Source of the DNA: Burkholderia diffusa
GTDB taxonomy: Bacteria; Pseudomonadota; Gammaproteobacteria; Burkholderiales; Burkholderiaceae
Reading direction: 5' to 3'
DNA: 64,000 nucleotides
Assembly (NCBI RefSeq): GCF_001718315.1
Contig: NZ_CP013363.1
Location: 2,542,001 to 2,606,000 of the forward strand
Translations under genes and position numbers: made by a program
In this document: positions 36,004 through 44,552 of the stretch, piece by piece
How positions within the stretch are numbered: position 1 is the stretch's first letter
How the letters are laid out: each line of letters starts with the position of its first letter
Notes under the pieces: model-generated
Told to the model about the DNA's origin: nothing
Databases searched by the model: none
What the model saw: the letters and a program-made list of their open reading frames with translations, nothing else

Positions 36004-37566
36004 ATGGCAGAAACCGACTACGCAATGCCCAGCGAATCCGGCCTCACGGGCCGTATCGCCGCGCAACTGCGCCGGGTCCTGCTGCCGCACCTGATCTTCT
36101 ATTCAGGGCTGCTGATCGCGCTGCTTCTATTGCTGCTGTGCGCCATCGTGCTGTACGAAGGCCGCATCGACGCGCGCGATCTCGCGCGCACCACCCAGGA
36201 GAACATCGCGCTGATGGCGTCGTGGGACATCGAGCGCAACATCGAGATCTATTCGCTGTCGCTGCAGGCGGTCGTCGACGGCTCGAACGATCCCGCGGTC
36301 GCCACGCTGCCGATGTCGCTGCGCCGCCAGGTGCTGTTCGACCGCGCGACGACGGCCAAATACCTCGGCGGCATCTACGTGCTCGACGCGAACGGCGACA
36401 TCGCGGTCGACGGCATGAGCGATGTGCCGCGCAAGGCCAACTTCGGCAACGAACCGTATTTCACGGTGCACCGCGACCACCCGAACGTCGGCCTGTACGT
36501 CAGCGATCCGTACCATTCGCGGCTGCGCGGCGGCTCGCTGAGCATCGCGCTCAGCCGGCGGATCACGCGGCCCGACGGGTCGTTCGGCGGCGTCGCCGTG
36601 ATGTCGATCCGCCTCGAATATTTCCAGAACCTGTTCTCGCGCCTGGCGCTCGGCGATCGCGGCTCCGTCGCGTTGATCAACACCGACGGCCGGATGGTCG
36701 CGCGCAAGCCGTACGATCCGGCGATCGTCGGCCGCGACATCAGCAAGGCCAGCACGTTCCGGCACTTCATGACCGCGAACGAGGGCAGCTTCGCCGATAC
36801 CGCGTCGATCGACGGCGTGCGGCGCCTGTACGTGTTCCGGCATCTCGACAACCTGCCGCTGATCATCATGGTCGCGCGTTCGGAAGCCGACACCTATGCC
36901 GCGTGGTACGACCGCGCGATTCCGATCGGCTCGGCGATGGTCATGCTCGCGCTCGGCTTCGTCGGCCTGTCGCTGCTGCTCGACGTGCAACTGCGCAAGC
37001 GTCACCGCGCGGAAGCGGAACTGCGGGCGCTCGCACGCACCGACGGCCTCACCGGCCTCGACAACCGTCGCATGCTCGACGTCACGCTCGAGCGCGAATG
37101 GCGCCGCGCGGCACGCTCGCAACACGCGCTGTCGCTGCTGTTCGTCGACGTCGATCACTTCAAGCGCTACAACGACACGCAAGGCCATCAGGCCGGCGAC
37201 GACGCGCTCGCCGCGGTTGGCCGCTGCATCGCAGGCTGCCTGCGGCGCCCGGCCGACTACGCGGCCCGCTACGGCGGCGAGGAGTTCGTCGTCGTACTGC
37301 CCGACGTCGACACGGCCGGCGCCGTGGCGATCGCCGAAGCGGTCCGCACCGGCATCCTCGATCTCGGCATCCGGCACGCCGCGGGCTCGTCCGACCGCCT
37401 GACCGCGAGCATCGGCGTGACGACCTGCTATCCGGAACGCGGCGACAGCATCCAGGCCGCGCTGAAGCTCGCCGACGACGCGCTGTACCGTGCGAAGGAA
37501 CGCGGGCGCAACCGGGTCGTCGTGCAGACGGCCGCGAGCGTCGATCGCACGCCGCGGCGCGCCTGA
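36004..37566 (+). CDS. Membrane-bound Cache-GGDEF diguanylate cyclase
   Basis: This protein of about 520 residues would make cyclic di-GMP. The first membrane segment is LLPHLIFYSGLLIALLLLLL (about 26-45), then a periplasmic Cache-type sensor of about 240 residues (YLGGIYVLDANGDIAVDG, NEPYFTVHRDHPNVGLYVSDPY, DGSFGGVAVMSIRLEYFQNLF), and a second membrane segment near 310-330. The cytoplasmic GGDEF domain has the active site GGEEF at 424-428 and an intact RxxD inhibitory site (RPAD) five residues before it. It is therefore probably active and product-inhibited. Start choice is uncertain (MAETDY here; 35983 and 36025 are alternatives) because no clear Shine-Dalgarno exists. An FNR-type box upstream suggests control by oxygen. 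Confidence 0.88.
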   Translation: MAETDYAMPSESGLTGRIAAQLRRVLLPHLIFYSGLLIALLLLLLCAIVLYEGRIDARDLARTTQENIALMASWDIERNIEIYSLSLQAVVDGSNDPAVATLPMSLRRQVLFDRATTAKYLGGIYVLDANGDIAVDGMSDVPRKANFGNEPYFTVHRDHPNVGLYVSDPYHSRLRGGSLSIALSRRITRPDGSFGGVAVMSIRLEYFQNLFSRLALGDRGSVALINTDGRMVARKPYDPAIVGRDISKASTFRHFMTANEGSFADTASIDGVRRLYVFRHLDNLPLIIMVARSEADTYAAWYDRAIPIGSAMVMLALGFVGLSLLLDVQLRKRHRAEAELRALARTDGLTGLDNRRMLDVTLEREWRRAARSQHALSLLFVDVDHFKRYNDTQGHQAGDDALAAVGRCIAGCLRRPADYAARYGGEEFVVVLPDVDTAGAVAIAEAVRTGILDLGIRHAAGSSDRLTASIGVTTCYPERGDSIQAALKLADDALYRAKERGRNRVVVQTAASVDRTPRRA

Positions 37567-37686
37567 GTCACGACGGGCCGGCAGGCCGCTGCGCTGCCGC
37601 CCGCGGGCGAAATCGCCGACAATATCGGCTCGCCGCGCCGCCGCGCCACCCATGCGCCGGCCGGCCCGCGCCCGCTTCACACCACC

Positions 37687-39066
37687 ATGAGACTCAAGGC
37701 AAAGATTTTCCTTCTGGCCATCGTGCCATTCCTGCTCGCGATCGCCGGAATCGGTTTCGGCGTGCGGCAGCAGGCAACGTCGCTCGCGCGCACGCAGCAT
37801 GCGACGATTCAGGCCGCGTACCTGTCCAGCAAGGAAGTCGAACTGAGGCATTACGTCGAGCTCGCGACGAGCGCGATCATGCCGCTGTACGACGCGAGCG
37901 GCCGCAACGCGCGCGACGACGCATTGCTGCGCACGCAGGCGCTCGCGATGCTGCAGAAGATGGATTTCGGCCCCGACGGCTATTTCTTCGTGTACGACCT
38001 GCACGGCAATGCGCTGATGCATCCGCGCGAGCCCGAGCGCGTCGGTCACAACTACTGGTCGATGCGCGACCCGCAGGGCGCGCTGACGATCCAGCAGCTG
38101 ATCGGCGCCGCGTCACGCGGCGGCGGCTACGTGCGCTACACGTGGCAACGGCCGTCGACCGGCAAGGCCGCGCCGAAGCTCGGCTACGTCGTCGCGCTCG
38201 AGCGCTGGGGCTGGATGGTCGGCACCGGCATCTATCTCGACGACGTCGACACCGCGCTGCAACGCATCGACGCGCGCGCGTCCGCGAACATCGAGCGGAC
38301 GATGAGCTGGCTCACCGCGATCGCGCTGACCGGCGCGGCGGTGATCGCCGTCTGCGCGCTGGTGCTGAACGTCAGCGAGTCGCGCAGCGCCGACGCGAAG
38401 CTCAAGCAGCTCGCGCAGCGTGTCGTCGAATCGCAGGAGCAGGAGCGCGCGCGGCTGTCGCGCGAACTGCATGACGGGATCAGCCAGATGATGGTGTCCG
38501 CGAAGCTGATGCTCGAATCCGCGCTCGCGCGCTTCGAGCGCGGCGCGACGCGGATGACGGAAGCCGAGCAGGCGCTCGCGTCGGGCATCGGACGGCTCGG
38601 CGACACGCTGCGCGAAGTGCGACGCATCTCGCATGCGCTGCGCCCGGCGATGCTCGACGATCTCGGCCTCGCGGCCGCGCTCGAACAGCTCGTGCGCGAG
38701 CTCGGCGCCGAAAGCGGCATCGACATCGGCTACACGCAGGTGGCACACAGCGGCGCGCGGCCGTTGCCCGCGCCCGTCAACACGGCGCTGTTCCGGATCG
38801 CGCAGGAAGCACTCAGCAACATCGTGCATCATGCGCAAGCGTCGCGCGCGGCCGTCACGCTCGACGTCGGCGCGCATTCCGTCACGCTGACCATCGCCGA
38901 CAACGGCTGCGGTTTCGATGCCGAGCGGTCGCAGACCGATGCGCGCCGCGGCATCGGCCTGCGCAACATGCGCGAGCGCCTCGACGCGCTCGGCGGCACA
39001 TTGACGATCACGTCGCAGGTCGGCCACACCGTCGTGGCCGCGCGCGTGCCGCTGCGCGCCGCCTGA
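37687..39066 (+). CDS. Cache-domain sensor histidine kinase (NarX/LuxR-system type)
   Basis: This 459-residue membrane kinase has an N-terminal membrane segment (about 6-26), a periplasmic single-Cache domain (FGPDGYFFVYDLHGNALMHP at about 94-113, LGYVVALERWGWMVGTGIYLDDVD) and a second membrane segment at about 208-228. A HisKA_3 dimerisation domain follows, with the phospho-acceptor His262 in SRELHDGISQMM. The HATPase_c domain has EALSNIVHHAQAS, DNGCGFD and GIGLRNMRERL. The response regulator gene follows 31 bp later, so they form a two-component pair. Single-Cache kinases often sense small carboxylates; the ligand here is unknown. Confidence 0.92.
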   Translation: MRLKAKIFLLAIVPFLLAIAGIGFGVRQQATSLARTQHATIQAAYLSSKEVELRHYVELATSAIMPLYDASGRNARDDALLRTQALAMLQKMDFGPDGYFFVYDLHGNALMHPREPERVGHNYWSMRDPQGALTIQQLIGAASRGGGYVRYTWQRPSTGKAAPKLGYVVALERWGWMVGTGIYLDDVDTALQRIDARASANIERTMSWLTAIALTGAAVIAVCALVLNVSESRSADAKLKQLAQRVVESQEQERARLSRELHDGISQMMVSAKLMLESALARFERGATRMTEAEQALASGIGRLGDTLREVRRISHALRPAMLDDLGLAAALEQLVRELGAESGIDIGYTQVAHSGARPLPAPVNTALFRIAQEALSNIVHHAQASRAAVTLDVGAHSVTLTIADNGCGFDAERSQTDARRGIGLRNMRERLDALGGTLTITSQVGHTVVAARVPLRAA

Positions 39067-39097
39067 GCACGCGACCCATAACCGGAGACCTTTGCCC

Positions 39098-39742
39098 ATG
39101 AGCGCCCCCGACACCACCCGGCCCGCCGCCCGATTGCTGCTCGTCGACGATCACCCGCTGGTGCGCGACGGCCTGCGGATGCGGCTCGAGGCGGCCGACC
39201 TGTCCGTGGTCGGCGAAGCCGGCAACGCTGACGAGGCGCTCGCGCTCGCCGCGTCGCTCGAGCCCGATCTTGCGCTGATGGACGTCGGCATGAACGGGAT
39301 GAACGGCATCACGCTGGCCGGCGTCTTTCACGAGCGCTTTCCGGGGATTCGCGTGCTGATGCTGTCGATGCACGACAACGTCGAATACGTGACGCAGGCC
39401 GTGCGCGCCGGCGCGAGCGGCTACCTGCTGAAGGATTCGCCCGCGAGCGAGATCGTGCGCGCGATCGGCGCGGTGCTCGCCGGTCAGACATTCTTCAGCG
39501 AAGGGCTCGCCGCGCGGATGATCCAGGCGAGCGCGGCCGCGTCGCCGCTCGACCGCCTGACGCCGCGCGAACGCGACATCCTCGATGCGCTGGCCGAGGG
39601 GCTGTCGAGCAAGCAGATCGCGCAGCAGACGGGGCTGTCGGTGCGCACGGTGGAAACGCACCGGCTCAATCTGAAGCGCAAGCTCGAGATCGAAGGGCAG
39701 GCGGAGCTGATCAAGTTCGCGGTCGAGCATCGGCGACGATAG
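39098..39742 (+). CDS. NarL/FixJ-type response regulator
   Basis: This 214-residue response regulator has a receiver domain with the acidic pair in LLLVDDHPLVRDG (residues 13-25), phospho-acceptor Asp62 in LALMDVGMNGMNG, and the switch Lys in GYLLKDSPASEIV. A LuxR-type helix-turn-helix closes the protein (RLTPRERDILDALAEGLSSKQIAQQTGLSVRTVETHRLNLKRKL region, about 149-192). The ATG at 39098 has GGAGACC upstream. It is the partner of the preceding kinase; its targets are unknown, but the adjacent cyclase and lipid-transport genes are candidates by position. Confidence 0.94.
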   Translation: MSAPDTTRPAARLLLVDDHPLVRDGLRMRLEAADLSVVGEAGNADEALALAASLEPDLALMDVGMNGMNGITLAGVFHERFPGIRVLMLSMHDNVEYVTQAVRAGASGYLLKDSPASEIVRAIGAVLAGQTFFSEGLAARMIQASAAASPLDRLTPRERDILDALAEGLSSKQIAQQTGLSVRTVETHRLNLKRKLEIEGQAELIKFAVEHRRR

Positions 39743-39802
39743 CGCTCCCGACACCCGCGTTGCGTCGCGCCGAACGTGTCGTCGCCAGCCCAACCCGCAA
39801 CG

Positions 39803-39826
39803 AAAAGGGCGCCCGAGGGCGCCCTT
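39803..39826 (-). terminator. Intrinsic terminator of mlaC
   Basis: The inverted repeat AAGGGCGCCC (39805-39814) / GGGCGCCCTT (39817-39826), read leftward, is followed by four U in the mlaC transcript (39806-39803). It also lies 60 bp past the response regulator stop and could slow rightward transcription, but it lacks a T-run on that side. Confidence 0.75.
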
Positions 39827-39867
39827 GATGCATGCAGCCTGCTGAACAGCCGGCGGACCGGCGGCGA

Positions 39868-40464
39868 TCAGTTCGTCCGCGAGTTGTGCTTCTGCAGATA
39901 CGCGATCAGGCCGTCGATGCCGCCCGACGCGAGCTGACTCTTGAACTGGCCCTGGTAGACCTGGATCAGCCACGCGCCCGACATGTCGATGTCGTAGATT
40001 TTCCAGTCGCTGCCGACCTTGCCGAGGCGATAGCCGACCGACTGGCTGTCGCCCGGCGTCGTAACCGTCGACTGCACCAGCGCATCGGCGCCCGACGCGC
40101 CGCCGGCCTTGAACGAGAACTTCGCGTCCTGGCCGCCGAGCTGCGCGAGGGACGCGGCATAGGTGCGCGTCATCAGCAGCTTGAACTGCTTGTACAGCTC
40201 CTGCTGCTGTTGCGGCGTCGCCTGCTTCCAGGCATCGCCGACCGCGATGCGGGTCGTGCGTTCGAAGTTCGTCGCGGGCAGGAAGCGCTGCTCAACGACT
40301 TGCGTGACTTTCGCCATGTCGCCGCCGCGCGCACCCGGATCGGCCTTCATCGCGTTGACGGTGCCTTCGACCGCATTGCGGACGATGTCGACGGGCGCGC
40401 TCTGCGCAAAAGCGGAAACCGACACGGCGGCGGCGGCGACGAAAGCAAACAGATGACGTTTCAT
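39868..40464 (-). CDS. mlaC: MlaC/Ttg2D-family periplasmic phospholipid-binding protein
   Basis: This 198-residue protein has a signal peptide (MKRHLFAFVAAAAVSVSAFA) and the MlaC fold sequence features RNAVEGTVNAM, MAKVTQVVEQRFLPATNFERTTRIAVGDAWKQATPQQ, and SDWKIYDIDMSGAWLIQVYQGQF. MlaC shuttles phospholipids between the MlaA outer-membrane complex and the inner-membrane MlaFEDB ABC system. No mlaFEDB genes are in the window. It is divergent from hpnN-mlaA, so it may form a dedicated set with HpnN and MlaA. The start MKRHLFAF was chosen because it opens the signal peptide. Confidence 0.93.
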   Translation of the reverse strand: MKRHLFAFVAAAAVSVSAFAQSAPVDIVRNAVEGTVNAMKADPGARGGDMAKVTQVVEQRFLPATNFERTTRIAVGDAWKQATPQQQQELYKQFKLLMTRTYAASLAQLGGQDAKFSFKAGGASGADALVQSTVTTPGDSQSVGYRLGKVGSDWKIYDIDMSGAWLIQVYQGQFKSQLASGGIDGLIAYLQKHNSRTN

Positions 40465-40791
40465 ACGGATATCGCACTCGATGAGAAAAAACGGCCGGCG
40501 GATTGCATCGATGGCATCGGCCGGTGGGTCGAAGTATAGCGGCCCGGCGGCCGGCCTGCCGCGCGGTGACCGACTGTTACCTTTCAACCCCTTTTGTCAC
40601 AGGCCCCGCCGCGGCGCGATTCCGGCCCGTTATGTAAGTATCCCCATACAAATCGCCAGGCGCTGCGCGCCGATTCCTGCGCCGCGGAGCAAATATCCTT
40701 CCCGCCCCTTTACGCTCCAACGTCGCGACCGTCGCCACGTTGCGCCGGTATACTCGTTGTTTTGTCCTTGCCAGCCCCTTCCCACCGCCAC
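40465..40791. promoter_or_regulatory. Divergent promoter region mlaC / hpnN (327 bp)
   Basis: No coding sequence is supported in this gap. TATACT -10 candidates occur leftward at 40538-40533 (for mlaC) and rightward at 40749-40754 (for hpnN, 38 bp before its ATG). I see no convincing -35 hexamer at 17 bp for either and no clear operator palindrome. Confidence 0.5.
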
Positions 40792-43422
40792 ATGGTGACA
40801 TCTCTCATCGTCCGACTCGTTGCATGGTCGGTACGCCGCCCCGTCTGGGTCGTCGTGCTGTCGCTCGTCGTCGCCGCCTTCAGCAGCGTCTACGTCGCGC
40901 AGCACTTCAAGATCAACACGGACATCAGCAAGCTCGTCGACGCGGAACCCAAGTGGGCCGCGCTCGGGCAGGCTGTCGACAAGGCCTTCCCGCAACGCAA
41001 CGGCACGATCCTCGCGGTAGTCGAGGCCCCGGCACCCGAATTTGCGACCGCCGCCGCGCATACGCTCACCGAGGCCTTGCGGAAGCAGGCCGACGCCGGC
41101 CGCATCGGCCAGGTCGCCGAACCCGGCGGCGGCCCGTTCTTCGAGCACAATGGGCTGCTGTTCCTGTCGACCCAGGAAGTGTCGGACACCACGACGCAGC
41201 TCGCGAGCGCGCGGCCGCTCGTCAACGAACTCGCGAAAAACCCGAGCCTGACCGGGCTCGCGACCACGCTGTCCACCACGCTCGGCCAGCCGCTCCTGAC
41301 CGGCCAGGTGAAGCTGCCCGCGATGGCGAAGCTGCTCGCGCGCAGCGCCGCGACGGTCGACGACGTGCTGGCCGGCAAGCCCGCCGCGTTCTCGTGGCGC
41401 GGACTGGTCGACAGCGATGCCGCGCGCCAGCCGGCCCGCGCGTTCGTCACGGTGCAACCGGTCGTCAACTATGGCGCGCTGAAGGCCGGTGCCGCAACGA
41501 CCCAGGTGGTCCGCGATACGGCGAAGGCGCTCGGCGTCGAGCAACGCTACGGCGCGGTCGTGCGCATGACCGGCGAACAACCGCTCGCCGACGACGAATT
41601 CGCATCGGTGGAAGACGGCGCCGCCCTCAACGGCGCACTTACGCTCCTCGCCGTGCTCGTGATCCTGTGGCTCGCGCTGCGTTCGAAGCGGATGATCGGC
41701 TCGGTGCTCGTCACGCTGTTCGTGGGCCTCGTCGTGACCGCGGCGCTCGGCCTCGCGATGGTCGGTTCGCTGAACATGATCTCGGTCGCGTTCATGGTGC
41801 TGTTCGTCGGCCTCGGCGTCGACTTCTCGATCCAGTACGGCGTGAAATACCGCGAGGAACGCTTCCGCGATCCGCGCATCGATCACGCGCTGATCGGCGC
41901 CGCGCACTCGATGGGCATGCCGCTCGCACTGGCCACCACGGCGGTTGCGGCGAGCTTCTTCTCGTTCATCCCGACGGCCTATCGCGGCGTGTCCGAGCTC
42001 GGCCTGATCGCGGGCGTCGGGATGTTCGTCGCGCTGCTGACCACGCTCACGCTGCTGCCGGCGTTGCTGCGCCTGTTCGCGCCGCCGGGCGAATCGAAGA
42101 CGCCGGGCTTTCCGTGGCTCGCGCCGGTCGACGACTTCCTCGATCGCCATCGCAAGCCGATCCTGATCGGCACGCTCGCGGTCGTGATCGGCGCGCTGCC
42201 GCTGCTCGCATTCCTGCACTTCGACTTCAATCCGCTGCACCTGAAGGATCCGCACAGCGAATCGATGGCGACGCTGCTCGCGTTGAAGGATTCGCCCGAA
42301 GCGGCCGTCAACGACGTCACGCTGCTCGCACCGTCGCTCGCCGAGGCCGACGCCGCCGCGAAGCGCCTCGACGCGCTGCCGGAAGTCGGCCGCACGACAA
42401 CGCTCTCGACCTTCGTGCCCGCCGACCAGCCGGCCAAGCGTGCGGCGATCGCCGCGGCCGCGAGCGACCTGCTGCCCGCGCTCACGCAACCGGCCGCGCC
42501 GGCCGCGACCGACGCGCAGCGCGTCGCCGCGCTCAAGCGCGTGTCGGATCTGCTGAGCTACGCGGCGGAAGATCACCCGGGCCCCGGCTCGGCCGCCGCG
42601 CAGCATCTGTCGGCATCGATCGCGAAGCTCGCCGCCGCCGACAGCGCGACGCGCGATCGCGCCGAGCGCGCGTTCTCCGACACGCTGCGCATCGCGCTCG
42701 ATCAGCTCGCGACGCTGCTGCAACCGCAGGACATCACGCGCGAAGCGCTGCCGCCGCAACTCGTGCGCGACTGGATCGCGCCGGACGGCCACGCGCTCGT
42801 GCAGATTTCGCCGAAGGTGCCGAAGGGCGTCGACCCGAACGACGACACGATGCTGCGCCGCTTCGCGAAGGCCGTGAAGGCCGCCGAACCAGGCGCGATC
42901 GGCGGGCCGATCTCGATCCTGCATTCGGCCGACACGATCATCAACGCGTTCCTGCACGCGGCGTTGTGGTCGATCCTCTCGATCACGATCCTGCTGTGGA
43001 TCACGCTGCGCCGCTTCGGCGACGTGCTGCGCACGCTGGTGCCGCTGCTCGTGTCGGGGCTCGTCACGCTCGAGATGTGCGTCGTGCTCGGCATGTCGCT
43101 GAACTTCGCGAACATCATCGCGCTGCCGCTGATGCTCGGCGTGGGCGTCGCGTTCAAGGTGTACTTCGTGATGGCGTGGCGCGCGGGCCAGACGGGCCTG
43201 CTGCATTCGAGCCTCACGCACGCGGTGCTGTTCAGCGCCGCGACGACGGCAACCGCCTTCGGCAGCCTGTGGCTGTCGCATCATCCGGGCACGTCGAGCA
43301 TGGGCAAGCTGCTCGCGCTGGCGTTGACCTGCACCCTGATCGGCGCCGTGGTGTTTCAGCCCGTCCTGATGGGCAAACCGCGCGTCAAACGCGCCAAAGA
43401 ACCAATCGCAAGGAAACAATGA
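40792..43422 (+). CDS. hpnN: Hopanoid-associated RND transporter HpnN
   Basis: This 876-residue MMPL/RND-superfamily protein has about twelve membrane segments. One lies at the N-terminus (RRPVWVVVLSLVVAAFSSVYVA, about 15-36). Five or six follow the first large periplasmic loop (from ALNGALTLLAVLVILWLALRS), with the RND motif FVGLGVDFSIQYGVKYREER. A second set lies at the C-terminus (AALWSILSITILLWITL, IIALPLMLGVGVAFKVYFVMAW). HpnN moves hopanoids to the outer membrane in Rhodopseudomonas and is conserved in Burkholderia. Its presence near hpnG, shc and hpnE (on the far side of the T6SS island) supports the call. It overlaps mlaA by 4 bp. Confidence 0.93.
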   Translation: MVTSLIVRLVAWSVRRPVWVVVLSLVVAAFSSVYVAQHFKINTDISKLVDAEPKWAALGQAVDKAFPQRNGTILAVVEAPAPEFATAAAHTLTEALRKQADAGRIGQVAEPGGGPFFEHNGLLFLSTQEVSDTTTQLASARPLVNELAKNPSLTGLATTLSTTLGQPLLTGQVKLPAMAKLLARSAATVDDVLAGKPAAFSWRGLVDSDAARQPARAFVTVQPVVNYGALKAGAATTQVVRDTAKALGVEQRYGAVVRMTGEQPLADDEFASVEDGAALNGALTLLAVLVILWLALRSKRMIGSVLVTLFVGLVVTAALGLAMVGSLNMISVAFMVLFVGLGVDFSIQYGVKYREERFRDPRIDHALIGAAHSMGMPLALATTAVAASFFSFIPTAYRGVSELGLIAGVGMFVALLTTLTLLPALLRLFAPPGESKTPGFPWLAPVDDFLDRHRKPILIGTLAVVIGALPLLAFLHFDFNPLHLKDPHSESMATLLALKDSPEAAVNDVTLLAPSLAEADAAAKRLDALPEVGRTTTLSTFVPADQPAKRAAIAAAASDLLPALTQPAAPAATDAQRVAALKRVSDLLSYAAEDHPGPGSAAAQHLSASIAKLAAADSATRDRAERAFSDTLRIALDQLATLLQPQDITREALPPQLVRDWIAPDGHALVQISPKVPKGVDPNDDTMLRRFAKAVKAAEPGAIGGPISILHSADTIINAFLHAALWSILSITILLWITLRRFGDVLRTLVPLLVSGLVTLEMCVVLGMSLNFANIIALPLMLGVGVAFKVYFVMAWRAGQTGLLHSSLTHAVLFSAATTATAFGSLWLSHHPGTSSMGKLLALALTCTLIGAVVFQPVLMGKPRVKRAKEPIARKQ

Positions 43423-44447
43423 ACAAGGTGCGAATCATTGCGGCGACCGTCGCTGCCAGCGCGGTGCTGAGCGGCTGCGCGACGGGCCCGAACCGCAATC
43501 CCAACGACCCGCTCGAGCCGATGAACCGGGCGATGTACAAGTTCAACGACACGGTCGACACGAACATCGCCGTGCCGATCGCGAAGGGCTACCAGAAGAT
43601 CACGCCGACGCCGATGCGCACCGCGATCAGCAACTTCTTCTCGAACCTCGGCGATCTCGGCAACATGGCCAACAACCTGTTGCAGTTGCGCATCACCGAT
43701 GCGACGCAGGATCTGATGCGCGTGGCGATGAACTCCGTGTTCGGCGTCGGCGGCCTGATCGACATCGCAACGCCGGCCGGCCTGCCGAAGCATCATCAGG
43801 ATTTCGGGCTGACGATGGCGCGCTGGGGCGTGCCGTCCGGCCCGTACCTCGTGCTGCCCGTGTTCGGGCCGAGCACGATCCGCGACGGCGTCGGCCGCGC
43901 GGTGGACGTCCGCTTCAACCTGCTCAACTACATCGAGCCGGCTGCGCGCAATCCGATGTACATCGCGCAGTTCATCAGCGCGCGTTCGGACCTGCTCGGT
44001 GCGACCGATCTGTTGAAGCAGGCGGCGCTGGATCCATATTCGTTCGTCCGCGATGCGTATCTGCAGCAGCGCAAGTCGCTGACGTATCACGGCCAGTCGG
44101 CTTCGGCCGCGCCGCCGAACTACATCGAGCCGGGTGGATCGGGCGCGGTGCCGGCGGGCACGCCGACCGTGCCGGGTCTGCCGAACTACGAGGATCCGGG
44201 CGAGTCGGGCGGCGCATCGAGCACGGCGCCGAACAACGCACCGGCCGCGCCGGGGTTGCCGCAGTACGACGATCCGGGCGCCGACGGCGCGACGCAGGCG
44301 AGTGCACCTGCGAGTGCACCTGCGAGTGCACCTGCAGCGGCGCCGGCGGCTGCGTCGGCAGGTGCGACGACAGCGCCGGCCGCAAACGGCGCGCCAATCG
44401 CGCCGGCGATGCCGACGATGCCCGCGAGCGGGCCGGCCGCGCAGTAG
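43419..44447 (+). CDS. mlaA: MlaA/VacJ-family outer-membrane lipoprotein with Ala/Pro-rich tail
   Basis: This 342-residue lipoprotein has a signal peptide and lipobox LSGC (Cys20). The MlaA domain runs to about residue 230 (DPLEPMNRAMYKFNDTVDTNIAVPIAKGY, FFSNLGDLGNMANNLLQ, FGVGGLIDIATPAGLPKHHQDFG, SGPYLVLPVFGPSTIRDGVG). MlaA removes misplaced phospholipids from the outer leaflet and passes them to MlaC. The tail of about 110 residues is unusual: Pro/Ala/Ser-rich, with repeated PNYIEPG, PNYEDPG and PQYDDPG motifs and three DNA copies of a 12-bp unit at 44298-44333. The ATG overlaps the hpnN stop (ATGA), so the two proteins are probably made together. Confidence 0.93.
   Translation: MNKVRIIAATVAASAVLSGCATGPNRNPNDPLEPMNRAMYKFNDTVDTNIAVPIAKGYQKITPTPMRTAISNFFSNLGDLGNMANNLLQLRITDATQDLMRVAMNSVFGVGGLIDIATPAGLPKHHQDFGLTMARWGVPSGPYLVLPVFGPSTIRDGVGRAVDVRFNLLNYIEPAARNPMYIAQFISARSDLLGATDLLKQAALDPYSFVRDAYLQQRKSLTYHGQSASAAPPNYIEPGGSGAVPAGTPTVPGLPNYEDPGESGGASSTAPNNAPAAPGLPQYDDPGADGATQASAPASAPASAPAAAPAAASAGATTAPAANGAPIAPAMPTMPASGPAAQ
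44298..44333 (+). repeat. Three tandem copies of a 12-bp unit in mlaA
   Basis: The unit GCGAGTGCACCT is repeated three times without change (44298-44309, 44310-44321, 44322-44333), encoding Ala-Ser-Ala-Pro repeats in the low-complexity tail of MlaA. Copy number could vary by slippage without a frame change. Confidence 0.9.
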
Positions 44448-44552
44448 CTCGAGCGGTCTCAGATCCGACGTACAACACTCCGGCGCTCCGGAAGCGGGCC
44501 TGAAATTTCAAACCGGAAGAACGGTGGGCGCATCCATTCCGGACCGCTCTTG
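44448..44552. other. Left boundary of the T6SS island
   Basis: This 105-bp gap lies between the convergent mlaA and tssM stop codons. It holds no gene and no hairpin with a T-run, so mlaA has no visible terminator here. GAGCGGTC (44451-44458) and GACCGCTC (44542-44549) are mirror copies 83 bp apart, and TGAAATTTCA (44501-44510) is a small palindrome. Their role is unknown. Confidence 0.5.
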
